This document shows, piece by piece, positions 27,039 to 35,663 of a stretch of DNA of 64,000 nt. The stretch is from NCBI GenBank assembly GCA_905215965.1, contig CAJMSD010000004.1, positions 1-64,000 on the forward strand, written 5' to 3'. Origin of the DNA: an uncultured bacterium. Lineage in GTDB: Bacteria; Bacillota; Clostridia; Oscillospirales; Ruminococcaceae. How positions within the stretch are numbered: position 1 is the first letter of the stretch; each line of letters begins with the position of its first letter. Below the pieces are notes generated by a model that saw only the letters and a list, made by a program, of their open reading frames with translations, ran no database searches and was not told where the DNA came from. The position numbers and the translations under genes were made by a program.

Positions 27039-28064
27039 TTACTGTCCGTCAGGAATAGGCTTTCCTAACTTCATTGCGTTTTCAGTCCCGAAAGTACGGC
27101 GGATAACCGTTTCAACATACTTTTGGACGAGCGGCTCGTCGCCAATCGTTGTAAAAAATCTCATAACACGCGTTTGATTGAACCATACGATCTTCATTGG
27201 CGCTTTTAAAGTCTTACTTATTCCTGCAATTGAAAGCAATCCCTTTTCGGTTTTTAGCTCCGGTGTTTCGATACATTTTCCATTGCTGCTTTTATACGAT
27301 TCGGTAATATCAGTATCCTTTCCCTGAGCGCTGTTTGCAGCCGTCACCTCAGAAACGCCTTCAAGATCCAACGCAGCCATGTAATCAGCCCAGCCGATCA
27401 TTGTATTCCAGCCATAACCTCGCGCAGCCAGAAGAACATCATATTGATGCCAAACTCCTGATTGAATATGCTTTATGTCTCGTATATAGGTGATATCATC
27501 AAGATATTCGTTTTCGTTATGCATAGTCTGTTCGTCTCCTCCCAGTTTTGTCTGCTCACTCACCACGTCTGTAAAATTCACAAACGGAAAAGCATATATG
27601 TGTTTTGGTTTATTGACGGATACAAGCAAAAGCAATCGGTAATCTTTACTTTTCACCATGACATTTGCCCATAAAAGTCTTGTTCGTCTTTCTCCTTCAT
27701 ATTCATAATCTGCTCTCTTATGATTCAGTATTCTGCTCCCAAGATGAAATGGCCATGGTGAGTGTTTAATTTGACCGGCTTTTACAATATCGCATTTTAT
27801 TTCCGCTTTTTTTAACTCCCGGCACTCAACCACTCTGCATATTGCAATCAGAAAATCATCAATCTGAAAGACCAGTATAAGCAATGTAAATATTCCCAGT
27901 GACATCAATTTTGCATACATGTCCGCATCACCGAATATACTCATTATAAGCATTACACACAGCCCCACAGATAATGACAATACCAAAATTTCTAAAAGTT
28001 TTTTTATCGCAGATTTACGTAATCTTTTTAATATGATTTCCTTTTTTTCATCTTCTAATACCAT
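27039..28064 (-). CDS. Membrane protein of unknown function
   Basis: 341 residues, family not recognised. The N-terminus is basic (EILKRLRKSAIKKLLE), then two membrane helices (about 22-45 and 52-73) precede a large soluble domain of about 260 residues. That domain contains IKHSPWPFHLGSRILNHKRADYEYEG as a notable segment, read in two parts. The C-terminal part includes IVWFNQTRVMRFFTTIGDEP. No catalytic motif is visible. GGAG lies about 9 bases before ATG. Its neighbour upstream is a broken XRE regulator gene, and both lie in an AT-richer patch, perhaps an acquired region. Confidence 0.65.
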   Translation of the reverse strand: MVLEDEKKEIILKRLRKSAIKKLLEILVLSLSVGLCVMLIMSIFGDADMYAKLMSLGIFTLLILVFQIDDFLIAICRVVECRELKKAEIKCDIVKAGQIKHSPWPFHLGSRILNHKRADYEYEGERRTRLLWANVMVKSKDYRLLLLVSVNKPKHIYAFPFVNFTDVVSEQTKLGGDEQTMHNENEYLDDITYIRDIKHIQSGVWHQYDVLLAARGYGWNTMIGWADYMAALDLEGVSEVTAANSAQGKDTDITESYKSSNGKCIETPELKTEKGLLSIAGISKTLKAPMKIVWFNQTRVMRFFTTIGDEPLVQKYVETVIRRTFGTENAMKLGKPIPDGQ

Positions 28065-28110
28065 ACTTTTTTCTCCAATATATTCAGTTCGACAAACTGC
28101 AATTTATCAC

Positions 28111-28272
28111 TTACCTCTTCTGATTTAGACTAATATAGAAATCATAGGCTTTGGAACATTCTTCATGTGGAAGATTAGTTTCACTCATTAAATACTCAAC
28201 AGCTTCCTCCTTTGTATTAAATTTAGATAAAAGAACTGTTGTTTCTGAGATTCCTGTTAAAGCATTAAGGAA
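28111..28272 (-). pseudogene. In-frame continuation of the XRE regulator beyond its stop codon
   Basis: After the TAG that ends the regulator (28273-28275), the same frame stays open for 53 codons to TAA at 28111-28113. The translation reads FLNALTGISETTVLLSKF, then NTKEEAVEYLMSET, then a segment ending in CSKAYDFYISLNQKR. It has good protein character but no start codon or ribosome binding site near its beginning. It is best explained as the C-terminal domain of a once longer regulator cut by a nonsense mutation, though stop-codon read-through or a sequencing error is possible. Confidence 0.55.
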
Positions 28273-28575
28273 CTAATTATAAGTTATATCACAATCACTA
28301 TCATATAATCTGCTTGCCAATAGGTTTATCAGACATTCATTTGCTTCCTTTTTATCCTCATCATTCAGCTTTTCTCCTGCAAATAATTCATTAATTGAAA
28401 TGTCTAATATTTTGCATAACGGTTCAAATAATGATGGATCCGGCAAACAATTCCCGTTTTCCCATTTTGAAATTGACTTATTTGTAATTCCTAATTTTTC
28501 AGCCAAGCCTTCTTGCGTAAGTTTTTTCGCCTTACGATTTTCAGCAATAAATCTTCCAATTTTCTTTTGGTTCAT
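28273..28575 (-). CDS. XRE-family helix-turn-helix regulator (possibly truncated)
   Basis: 100 residues. A Cro/CI-type DNA-binding domain covers about 5-62 (IGRFIAENRKAKKLTQEGLA, then KLGITNKSISKWENGNCLPD, then LFEPLCKILDISINELF). The rest is a short acidic helix and an AsnStop end (CDITYN). The frame remains open for 53 codons after the TAG, so the protein may be a truncated form. GGAAGTG precedes ATG by 6 bases. A strong promoter with an inverted repeat over the start region lies upstream, which suggests autoregulation. Confidence 0.85.
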   Translation of the reverse strand: MNQKKIGRFIAENRKAKKLTQEGLAEKLGITNKSISKWENGNCLPDPSLFEPLCKILDISINELFAGEKLNDEDKKEANECLINLLASRLYDSDCDITYN

Positions 28576-28652
28576 GGTATCACTTCCTTTTATAAAGTAT
28601 TATAAACACCAAACTGTCTGTATAACACCCATCAAAGGTAGATATTAGGAAA

Positions 28653-28702
28653 TACTAATTAATTTTAGTAATATTATACATCAAAGCCCATTACATTGTC
28701 AA
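28653..28702 (-). promoter_or_regulatory. XRE regulator promoter with an operator-like inverted repeat
   Basis: Leftward TTGACA (28697-28702), 18 bases, TATAAT (28673-28678). The inverted repeat TACTAA-N6-TTAGTA at 28653-28670 lies over the expected transcription start. The -35 lies inside a second, imperfect palindrome beginning ATTACA. This fits repression by the encoded regulator. Confidence 0.65.
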
Positions 28703-28711
28703 TTGTAATAA

Positions 28712-28751
28712 CGCCATAGCACTTTTGACTAAAATCATAAGCGCTATGGCG
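28712..28751 (-). terminator. Hairpin downstream of the rnf operon
   Basis: Perfect 9-bp arms CGCCATAGC / GCTATGGCG around a 22-base loop. On the leftward strand TTATTAC follows. It could terminate the rnf transcript or separate it from the XRE regulator promoter. Confidence 0.45.
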
Positions 28752-28768
28752 AAAACTTCTTTATGAAC

Positions 28769-28799
28769 CCTGCCTTTAAGCTTGCAGGCTTTTTATTTT
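28769..28799 (+). terminator. Rightward terminator-like hairpin at the end of rnfB
   Basis: CCTGC-(10)-GCAGG followed by CTTTTTATTTT on the + strand. There is no + gene directly upstream, so it would block antisense transcription into the rnf operon. Confidence 0.5.
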
Positions 28800-29587
28800 A
28801 CGGAAGTATGGATAACTTTCATCGGACAAGCTTTCATGCATTCTCCGCAATTCGTACACAAGTCATAATTGATCGATGCATGGAAATTTTCTACCTTGAT
28901 AGCTCCGGACGGACACTTTTTCTCACAAATCTTACAACCTATGCAGCCGTTTTTACAGCTCAGCTTCGTCACCTTGCCGTTTGCAGAGGACGAGCAAAGA
29001 ACATCGATATGTTTTGCCATAGGTCTGATTGAAATTATACCGTTCGGACAAGCCTGAACGCATTTGCCGCACGCACCGCATTTCGCAATATTCACCTTTG
29101 CAACGCCGTTTTTAATGTCAATAGCGTCATTATCGCAGACCGAAGCACAGTCTCCAAGACCTATACAGCCATATTTGCAGCTTCCGTTTCCGCCGTAAAA
29201 ACGCTTTACAGCCTTACAGCTCTGCACACCGTCAAAGCCAAATGACGGCGAAGTTGCGTCACAATCTCCGCTGCAATGAACGACCGCTGCCATAGGCACT
29301 ACCTCTGCGGCAGAAACGCCAAGCACCTCCGCGATCTTTTCGGCTGCGTCAGCACCGCCCGGACGGCACAAATTTGTCGGCGCACCGTCATTTACTATCG
29401 CAGAAGCGTAATCTGCACAGCCTGCATATCCGCAAGCTCCGCAATTTGCCTGAGGAAGAGCGTCTCCGATTTTTTCAATTCGTTCATCGACCTTAACATA
29501 GAAAACCTTTGAAGCAACAGTCAAAAGCACTCCTGCAAGAATTCCGCAGGCAGCAAGAATTATAACAGGGATAAGATAAGTAGTCAT
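28793..29587 (-). CDS. rnfB: Rnf complex subunit B, iron-sulfur protein
   Basis: 264 residues. An N-terminal membrane helix (about 3-25) is followed by a CGACGYAGC cluster motif near 49 in the Fe-S domain shared with related electron carriers, then several ferredoxin-type CxxCxxCxxxCP clusters (CGACGKCVQACP, CIGCKICEKKCP, CTNCGECMKACP). RnfB passes electrons from reduced ferredoxin into the Rnf complex. It is the last gene of the operon, as usual for clostridial rnfCDGEAB. Confidence 0.95.
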   Translation of the reverse strand: MTTYLIPVIILAACGILAGVLLTVASKVFYVKVDERIEKIGDALPQANCGACGYAGCADYASAIVNDGAPTNLCRPGGADAAEKIAEVLGVSAAEVVPMAAVVHCSGDCDATSPSFGFDGVQSCKAVKRFYGGNGSCKYGCIGLGDCASVCDNDAIDIKNGVAKVNIAKCGACGKCVQACPNGIISIRPMAKHIDVLCSSSANGKVTKLSCKNGCIGCKICEKKCPSGAIKVENFHASINYDLCTNCGECMKACPMKVIHTSVK

Positions 29588-29602
29588 TTCAAAGCCACCT
29601 CC

Positions 29603-30181
29603 TTAGCTGAATAATCCCGAAAAGCCCATGAAGCTGACCGAGACGATTGAAGCAGCAACCAACGTAGCCGGAACTCCTTTAAATGTTTCGGGAATATCAG
29701 CATACTCCATTTTTTTACGTACTCCCGAGAAAATTACAAGCGACATCATAAAGCCCAATCCTGCGCCCAGAGCGTTGACGATAGACTGACCAAATGAATA
29801 TGCGCTGTCGATATTGAGTACCGTTACGCCAAGAACTGCACAGTTTGTCGTAATAAGCGGAAGATATACTCCGAGAGATTTATAAAGCGCAGGAATGCAC
29901 TTTTTCAGAATAGTTTCTACCAGCTGCACGAACAGCGCAATAACAAGAATAAAAACGACCGTATCAAAATACTCAAGCTCATTCGGCACAAGAATTCCGT
30001 GATGGATCGGGTATGTAACGAGAGTCGCGCAGATCATAACAAACGTTACTGCGATGCCCATACCCGCAGCGCTGTCAAGCTTTTTTGAAACTCCGAGGAA
30101 TGGACAGATGCCCATAAATTTTGAAAGAACAAAGTTATCTGTCAGCATTGCCGAAAGAAGAATTATCATTAATCCTTTCAT
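29603..30181 (-). CDS. rnfA: Rnf complex subunit A, membrane protein
   Basis: 192 residues with six membrane helices and the conserved opening LSAMLTDNFVLSKFMGICPFLGVS. RnfA and RnfE are homologous inverted membrane subunits that hold an Fe-S centre across the membrane. The start codon overlaps the rnfE stop by one base (TAATG). Confidence 0.96.
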   Translation of the reverse strand: MKGLMIILLSAMLTDNFVLSKFMGICPFLGVSKKLDSAAGMGIAVTFVMICATLVTYPIHHGILVPNELEYFDTVVFILVIALFVQLVETILKKCIPALYKSLGVYLPLITTNCAVLGVTVLNIDSAYSFGQSIVNALGAGLGFMMSLVIFSGVRKKMEYADIPETFKGVPATLVAASIVSVSFMGFSGLFS

Positions 30182-30870
30182 TAAGCTTCACTCTCCTTTC
30201 CTCCGCATTTTTCAGCGTTTGGACAGCCCTTGCAGCCTCCGCCGCATTCAAGCTCTGCCGGAGGCTTTTTGTTGGTGAGCTTATTTGCAAGAGCAATAAT
30301 TATTCCAAGCGTGAAAAATCCTCCTGCCGGCATGATAAATATCAGCATAGGATTGGAGCTGAGCACGGGCAGACTTTTACCGAACCATTGTCCCGAACCG
30401 ATTATCTCGCGAACGGAACCCATAAGGAAAAGCGCAAGCGTAAATCCTATGCCCATTCCCAGTGCGTCGCATATGGACGGCAGGACTTTGTTTTTGCTTG
30501 CAAACATTTCCGCACGTCCGAAAATAATGCAGTTTACGGTAATAAGCGTCAGATATATTCCGAGGCTGTCATAAAGCGGCGGAAGGAATCCCTCAAGCAA
30601 AAATCCGATGAGAGTTACAAAGCTTGCGATAATAACGATAAAAGAAGGGATTCTCACCTTGTCGGGAATTACGTTCCTCAGGGCGGAAATAACGATATTT
30701 GAACCAAGCAGAACAAATGTTGTTGCAAGTCCCATTCCTATTCCGTTAAGCGCCTGAGTAGTGACCGCAAGAGTCGGACACATACCGAGAAGCATTACAA
30801 GAGTAGGATTTTCTTTCAGAATACCTTTTGTAAACTCTTTGCCAAGCGAAGAATTTTTATTGTCAGCCAT
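30181..30870 (-). CDS. rnfE: Rnf complex subunit E, membrane protein
   Basis: 229 residues with six membrane helices and the family segment NPTLVMLLGMCPTLAVTTQA. It has a cysteine-rich C-terminal tail (CGGGCKGCPNAEKCGG), seen as an extra in some clostridial forms, that could bind metal. ATG at 30870 follows AAGGAGG; the longer reading from 30918 would begin within rnfG and lack a site. It overlaps the end of rnfG by 8 bases. Confidence 0.95.
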   Translation of the reverse strand: MADNKNSSLGKEFTKGILKENPTLVMLLGMCPTLAVTTQALNGIGMGLATTFVLLGSNIVISALRNVIPDKVRIPSFIVIIASFVTLIGFLLEGFLPPLYDSLGIYLTLITVNCIIFGRAEMFASKNKVLPSICDALGMGIGFTLALFLMGSVREIIGSGQWFGKSLPVLSSNPMLIFIMPAGGFFTLGIIIALANKLTNKKPPAELECGGGCKGCPNAEKCGGKESEA

Positions 30871-31390
30871 TAAGGATCGCCTCCTTGTTTTCATTATAAA
30901 CTTCAAGAACAGTATCAACGGCGTGTTTCATGCCCTTTGACGAATAAGTAGCTCCGCTTATCGCGTCAAAGCTGTAATCCGTATCGGAAGCGCCGATAAA
31001 CTGCTCTCTGAACGAAGCTTCATCTCTGACTTTAGAGCCAAGCCCCGGAGTTTCGCCCAGTGAAATAAAATCTATTCCCGAAACGCTGCCGTTCTCGTCA
31101 ATACCGATGAGAACGTTTATTCCGCCCTTCGAGTAGCCGTCTACGCATATCTGGAATGCAGCTTTTCCGTCGGAAGTTACTGCAATTTTCTCGATTTCAC
31201 TGCTGCCGAAATTATTGTCAAGAAGCTCGTAATCACAATCGCCGAAAAGATTTGCAACACTGTCGCCAAACTTTCTCTTCTGCTGCTCGGCAATGCTGTC
31301 CTTAGTCAGTTCATGGGCAAACACAAGCAGCAGCGCGGCGATCACACATATCAGGGTAAGTACGGCGGTAGGCTTGATCTTATCCTTCAT
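30863..31390 (-). CDS. rnfG: Rnf complex subunit G, covalent FMN protein
   Basis: 175 residues. One N-terminal membrane helix (about 7-26) and an extracytoplasmic FMN-binding domain. The flavin attachment site SGATYSS, in which threonine takes FMN through a phosphoester bond, is near residue 147 and is the substrate of the ApbE encoded in the same operon. ATG 31390 follows GGAGG and overlaps the rnfD end by 11 bases. Confidence 0.94.
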   Translation of the reverse strand: MKDKIKPTAVLTLICVIAALLLVFAHELTKDSIAEQQKRKFGDSVANLFGDCDYELLDNNFGSSEIEKIAVTSDGKAAFQICVDGYSKGGINVLIGIDENGSVSGIDFISLGETPGLGSKVRDEASFREQFIGASDTDYSFDAISGATYSSKGMKHAVDTVLEVYNENKEAILNG

Positions 31391-32312
31391 TCTTCTCAGC
31401 CTCCTTTGCACCGAAAACTTTAGTTCTGGTAAGCTGCTCAATAAACGGAGTAAGCACGTTCATAAGAAGTATCGAGAACGATACGCCCTCCGGATATGAA
31501 CCGAACTGTCGGATAACAAAAGTTATAGCTCCGCAGCCGACGCCAAAAATAATTTTTCCTTTTGTAGTAATAGGCGTTGTTGCGTAATCCGTAGCCATGA
31601 AAAACGCCCCGAGGAAAACTCCTCCCGCAAGAATATCATAAAGCGGATCTCTTCCCGCAGCAAACGAAAGAAGCGCAAGGCTTCCGATAAACGAAACAGG
31701 TGCGGCAAGTGAGATTATCCGTCTTGCGGCAAGATAAATTCCTCCGATAAGCAGCGCAAGCGCACAGGTTTCTCCGAGACAGCCTCCGACCTTTCCAAGG
31801 AAAAGATCAAGATAAGAAGCATCGCCGCTGACGAGCGGAGTTGCTCCCGTAACTACGTCCCCGGAATTCTTATAAAAGAACGGTACAGCCCAGTTTGTCA
31901 TTGCCGACGGGAACGAGACCATAAGGACAATTCTTGCAGTTATTGCAGGATTTGCAAAATTCTGACCAAGTCCTCCAAAAAGCTGCTTTACAATGACTAT
32001 TGCGACAAACGAACCGATCACTGCAATCCAAAGCGGAAGCGTTACCGGCAGATTCATTGCAAGGATAACTCCCGTAACGGCAGCAGACAGATCTTTCAGC
32101 GTATTGTCGCGTTTCATAAGCTTTCTGCAAAGGAATTCGAAAAGCATACAGCTTGCAACGCACGTAACGGTAAGAAGCAGCGCTCTAAAGCCGAATATCC
32201 AGCATGACGCGGCAATTGCCGGAACAAGCGCAATAATTACATTAAGCATTATCGTCGAGGTTTTAGTGTAATTTTCATCGTGCGGCGACGGTGAAACTAT
32301 TAATTTTCCCAT
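31380..32312 (-). CDS. rnfD: Rnf complex subunit D, membrane FMN protein
   Basis: 310 residues with about nine to ten membrane helices. The covalent flavin site is visible as VVTGATPL near residue 155, matching the TGAT motif of characterised RnfD proteins. It is the main ion-translocating subunit. GGGAGGAACG ribosome binding site before ATG 32312. It lies between rnfC and rnfG, as in Clostridium and Acetobacterium. Confidence 0.95.
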   Translation of the reverse strand: MGKLIVSPSPHDENYTKTSTIMLNVIIALVPAIAASCWIFGFRALLLTVTCVASCMLFEFLCRKLMKRDNTLKDLSAAVTGVILAMNLPVTLPLWIAVIGSFVAIVIVKQLFGGLGQNFANPAITARIVLMVSFPSAMTNWAVPFFYKNSGDVVTGATPLVSGDASYLDLFLGKVGGCLGETCALALLIGGIYLAARRIISLAAPVSFIGSLALLSFAAGRDPLYDILAGGVFLGAFFMATDYATTPITTKGKIIFGVGCGAITFVIRQFGSYPEGVSFSILLMNVLTPFIEQLTRTKVFGAKEAEKNEG

Positions 32313-32324
32313 AATCGTTCCTCC

Positions 32325-33602
32325 CTACTTTCTCGGAATAAGCGCTTTGGCAAGCTGATTTGTTTCCGCAAGCTTTCTGTTCGCCGGACAAACATAGGTA
32401 CAGCTTCCGCAGTTCATGCACAGTGTTACCTTTAGCTCTTTCAGCTCTTCGATATTTTTGACCTTATAGGCTCGGTCAATATCGGCAGGCATAAGTCCGA
32501 GCGGACATACTCTGACGCAGCGTCCGCAGCGTATACACGACGATGTTTTGCGCTCGTCATAGGTTTTTATTGCAAGCAAGGCGTTTGAGGTTTTGACAAC
32601 AGGCATATCCGGGTCATAGAGGCACATTCCCATCATCGGGCCTCCGCCTATCAGCTTTTTGACGGCTTCTATATCGGTTTTGCAGAACTCAAGCAGCTCC
32701 CTGAACGGCGTACCTATAACGGCTCTTATGTTTTTAGGTTCTCCTACAGCATTGCCGTCAACGGTAAGACGTCTTGTAACAAGCGGCATACCGGTTTTAC
32801 AGTATCTGTAAATAAATGCAACAGTTGAGACATTGAGGACTATTACTCCCTCGTCTGACGGAAGCTCGCCTTCCTTGACGATCCTTCCGGTTGAATTATA
32901 AATTATTACTTTTTCTGCTCCCTGCGGATATTTCGACGGCAAAGTGACAATATCTATCGTATCGTCGTTGGCAGCCATTTCGGTGAAGTTTTTAATAGCC
33001 TCGGGCTTATTGGCTTCGATAGCAAGCTTTGCGTTTTTTATGCCAAGCTGCTGCTTTACAAGATTGATTCCGCCGATTATATCCTCGGGATTTTCTATCA
33101 TTTCGCGGTAATCGGCAGTTATGTAAGGCTCGCATTCGGCAGCATTGATAATGAGCGTATCTATCGGCGTTTTCGGATTAAGCTTTATATGCGTGGGAAA
33201 ACCCGCACCTCCCAGACCGCAGGCTCCGCTTTCACGAACCGCTTTTACAAAGCTTTCCTTATCCGTAATAACGGGCGGCTTTACTTCCTCCGAGATACTC
33301 TGATTTCCGTCGGTTTCGATTTCCACGGCTTTGCATACCGAACCGCTTATCGTAAGATAATCGCTTACAGCAACGACCTTGCCCGATACTCCTGAATGTA
33401 TCGGAGCGCTGAAAGGTGATTCCGCATCGCCGATCTTCTGACCGACCTTTACTTCGTCTCCTGCCTTTACAAGAGGCTGACAAGGCGCTCCCATATTCAT
33501 GGACATCGGAATTTTCACCTTAGTTGGCAGCGGAAAATCTACAGTAGCGCTGTTTTCCGTATTTTTACGGTGGTTAAGTTTTATTCCGTTGAGCTTATTC
33601 AT
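32325..33602 (-). CDS. rnfC: Rnf complex subunit C, NADH-side electron input/output
   Basis: 425 residues. The N-terminal barrel domain (VDFPLPTKVKIPMSMNMGAP) precedes the Nqo1-like NADH/FMN-binding fold with GACGLGGAGFPTHIKL near 130. Two [4Fe-4S] clusters (CIRCGRCVRVCP near 365 and CMNCGSCTYVCP near 404) complete the layout. RnfC exchanges electrons with NAD. Its start overlaps the preceding gene by 8 bases. Confidence 0.96.
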   Translation of the reverse strand: MNKLNGIKLNHRKNTENSATVDFPLPTKVKIPMSMNMGAPCQPLVKAGDEVKVGQKIGDAESPFSAPIHSGVSGKVVAVSDYLTISGSVCKAVEIETDGNQSISEEVKPPVITDKESFVKAVRESGACGLGGAGFPTHIKLNPKTPIDTLIINAAECEPYITADYREMIENPEDIIGGINLVKQQLGIKNAKLAIEANKPEAIKNFTEMAANDDTIDIVTLPSKYPQGAEKVIIYNSTGRIVKEGELPSDEGVIVLNVSTVAFIYRYCKTGMPLVTRRLTVDGNAVGEPKNIRAVIGTPFRELLEFCKTDIEAVKKLIGGGPMMGMCLYDPDMPVVKTSNALLAIKTYDERKTSSCIRCGRCVRVCPLGLMPADIDRAYKVKNIEELKELKVTLCMNCGSCTYVCPANRKLAETNQLAKALIPRK

Positions 33603-34131
33603 TATTTATATTACTCCTTTCAAGAGAGCATTTTTTCCTCCCGATATTCGAGATGAGAAATCTGAAAATTATACCTGTGACGATTCCCGAAGCAATTCCT
33701 GCAATAATAAGCACGGGAAGATAAGAAAAAGTATATATGCTTCCTGCGAAAAACGATGCCGCAGCAAGCTGACCGATATTGTGAAATACTCCGCCCGTCA
33801 CCGACATAAAAATGATTCCCGTACCGTTTTTTTTATTTTTTGTAAGAGCAAGCAAAGCTCCCATTACAAGAACCGAAAGCACTCCGCCGCACATGGACAT
33901 ACAAAATGCCGAAGCTCCTCTTGTAACAAATACAAAACCGCTTTTAAGCACGGCGACCGTCATTGCAGATCCAAATCCAACGCTGACGAGAGTATACATT
34001 ACAACAATACTTGAAATTCCTGCTTTGATTCCCATAGGAAGAGGGATGGGAATAAGACTCTCAAGGAACTGAAGCGCGCAGGCAAGCGAGAAAAGTATTC
34101 CCATTTCAGCTATATAACGTGTTTTTTTCAT
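33595..34131 (-). CDS. Gx transporter family membrane protein
   Basis: 178 residues with five or six membrane helices and the family start RYIAEMGILFSLACALQFLESLIP. Proteins of this family are annotated as heptaprenyl diphosphate synthase component I or Gx transporters; an S-component-like (ECF-type) role has been proposed. The repeated position just before rnfC suggests a link to flavin or Rnf assembly. The substrate is unknown. Overlaps rnfC by 8 bases. Confidence 0.85.
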   Translation of the reverse strand: MKKTRYIAEMGILFSLACALQFLESLIPIPLPMGIKAGISSIVVMYTLVSVGFGSAMTVAVLKSGFVFVTRGASAFCMSMCGGVLSVLVMGALLALTKNKKNGTGIIFMSVTGGVFHNIGQLAAASFFAGSIYTFSYLPVLIIAGIASGIVTGIIFRFLISNIGRKKCSLERSNINNE

Positions 34132-34137
34132 ATAATT

Positions 34138-34506
34138 TTAACCTACGGTTACGTCCGGACTGCTTGTTTCTTCGCCGGATACCGTAACGATGATTTTTTC
34201 GGGAACGCAGATTATACTTTGTCCTGCCGAACCTATGTATCCTGTTTTCTCACATATTTTATCGGGGCAAGCGGCTTCCATGATGCGTATCTTTCCGTCC
34301 GCGACCTCAAATACAGCATTTATCCCGTCGAATTCATAGATGCCGTCGCTGCTGAGATCTACTTCTTCATGTATCTGACCGCATTCGATAACGGCAACAC
34401 TTGCAGTATTGCGCCGCATAAAAAAAGCTGCCGCAAGCGCAATAAGCATCACAGCTATAATTATCAATAATTCGCCTGAACTGAGAAAATGAAGCTTTTT
34501 ACTCAT
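34138..34506 (-). CDS. NusG domain II-containing protein
   Basis: 122 residues. One N-terminal membrane helix (about 10-28) and a small extracytoplasmic beta-domain of the NusG_II type, with a conserved pair of cysteines in AACPDKICEKTG. Such proteins are commonly found in clostridial rnf and flavin-transfer loci; the role is unproven. ATG 34506 lies in ATGAGTAA and overlaps the apbE stop; GGAG is a few bases upstream. The longer reading from 34572 starts inside apbE without a site. Confidence 0.85.
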   Translation of the reverse strand: MSKKLHFLSSGELLIIIAVMLIALAAAFFMRRNTASVAVIECGQIHEEVDLSSDGIYEFDGINAVFEVADGKIRIMEAACPDKICEKTGYIGSAGQSIICVPEKIIVTVSGEETSSPDVTVG

Positions 34507-35482
34507 TATTCCACTCTCCAACAGTATATCCGCTTCCCTTTTCAAGAGTAAAATCCATATCGTCACTGACAAAAATTTCTTTATCCTTCGTTACGGCAAG
34601 AAATCTTATATCATCATATTCAAGATACTTGCCGAGATTCTCGCTGCCCTCAAGAAAAATGAGCGTTGAAAGAAAATCAGACTTGATCCCGCTGCCGCAC
34701 AAAACAGTAACGGAAGTAAGATCGGTATCCGAGGGATAACCGCTTTCGAGATCAAAAATATGGATATATTTCTCCCCGTCAGCTTCAAAATAACGCTCGT
34801 AGCCTCCGGAAGTGGAAAGGAAGCATTCCCCGGTATTTATACTGCCGATGCTTTTTCCTGCATTTTCGGGATCGCGTACAGCTATATTGAAAGGCTTACC
34901 GTCAGGCTTTTTTCCGTGCAGCAGTATCGAAGAAGTCATCGAAACAATACAGTACTGTTCGCCGAGTTTTTTTTCTATGCAGTCAAGAGCATAACCCTTT
35001 GCCGTGCTTCCGACATCAATGCTGCCGCAGCCGTTCATAAATTTCATACTGTCCAAAGAAAAATCAGCAAGACGTATTTCTTCAAGTGCCTCAAAAATTT
35101 TATCAGCGTCCGGAACTGTAGGTTCTGACGCATTTATATTCCAGCAGTCGGTAAGACTTCCTGAAAAAATATTAACTGAGCTTCCATACTTTTCAGTCAA
35201 AGCAGCAGATTGCCTTATCAATTCACAGGTTTCTAAAGATATCTCCTTATTCAACCGGTTATTGACTGCATAAATATCACTGTTTTCCGAGTAACGGTCG
35301 AACAAGCTGTCAAGGCGGCGCATTTCATCGCATACCAACTCGGTATCGGAAGCGCTGCCCTTTACGGTAACAGCCGTATCCATAGCAAAGCAGGTCTTTT
35401 CGGTTTCAAGATCCGATGCATTCTTACAGCCTGTCAGCAAAAGTACACAAGCCGATAACAAAACAAAAACAGCCGAGCGCAT
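34499..35482 (-). CDS. apbE: FAD:protein FMN transferase, lipoprotein
   Basis: 327 residues. Lipoprotein signal MRSAVFVLLSACVLLLTGC with lipobox LTGC. The ApbE core includes the family segments AMDTAVTVKG, GSIDVGSTAKGYALD, and FLSTSGGYERYF. ApbE attaches FMN to threonine in RnfD and RnfG, both encoded downstream in the same operon, so its job here is very likely maturation of this Rnf complex. It is the first gene of the operon, with its own promoter at 35523-35551. Confidence 0.94.
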   Translation of the reverse strand: MRSAVFVLLSACVLLLTGCKNASDLETEKTCFAMDTAVTVKGSASDTELVCDEMRRLDSLFDRYSENSDIYAVNNRLNKEISLETCELIRQSAALTEKYGSSVNIFSGSLTDCWNINASEPTVPDADKIFEALEEIRLADFSLDSMKFMNGCGSIDVGSTAKGYALDCIEKKLGEQYCIVSMTSSILLHGKKPDGKPFNIAVRDPENAGKSIGSINTGECFLSTSGGYERYFEADGEKYIHIFDLESGYPSDTDLTSVTVLCGSGIKSDFLSTLIFLEGSENLGKYLEYDDIRFLAVTKDKEIFVSDDMDFTLEKGSGYTVGEWNNE

Positions 35483-35522
35483 AAAAACTCCCTTCTATTT
35501 GCAAAATCGCAAAATATAATTA

Positions 35523-35551
35523 ATTATAGCACATTTAGCTCAATATTTCAA
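35523..35551 (-). promoter_or_regulatory. Promoter of the apbE-rnf operon
   Basis: Leftward TTGAAA (35546-35551), 17 bases, TATAAT (35523-35528), about 40 bases before apbE. No other good promoter was seen up to rnfB. Confidence 0.75.
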
Positions 35552-35599
35552 GCATTTTCAATAAAAATTACGCAAAGAAATTATTTTCCATAACAGACT

Positions 35600-35633
35600 T
35601 AAAAAACAGACGCCATGCAAGCAATAGCGTCCG
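35600..35633 (-). terminator. Terminator after glgB
   Basis: Leftward stem GACGC / GCGTC with additional inner pairing, followed by TGTTTTTT. It separates glgB from the apbE-rnf promoter. Confidence 0.7.
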
Positions 35634-35663
35634 ATTATAAAATATTATATAAAATGAATAACT

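Noticed and set aside
30121..30702. 193-codon + strand frame inside rnfE/rnfA
   Set aside because: It is antisense to the rnf genes, which show conserved motifs and overlapping starts and stops.
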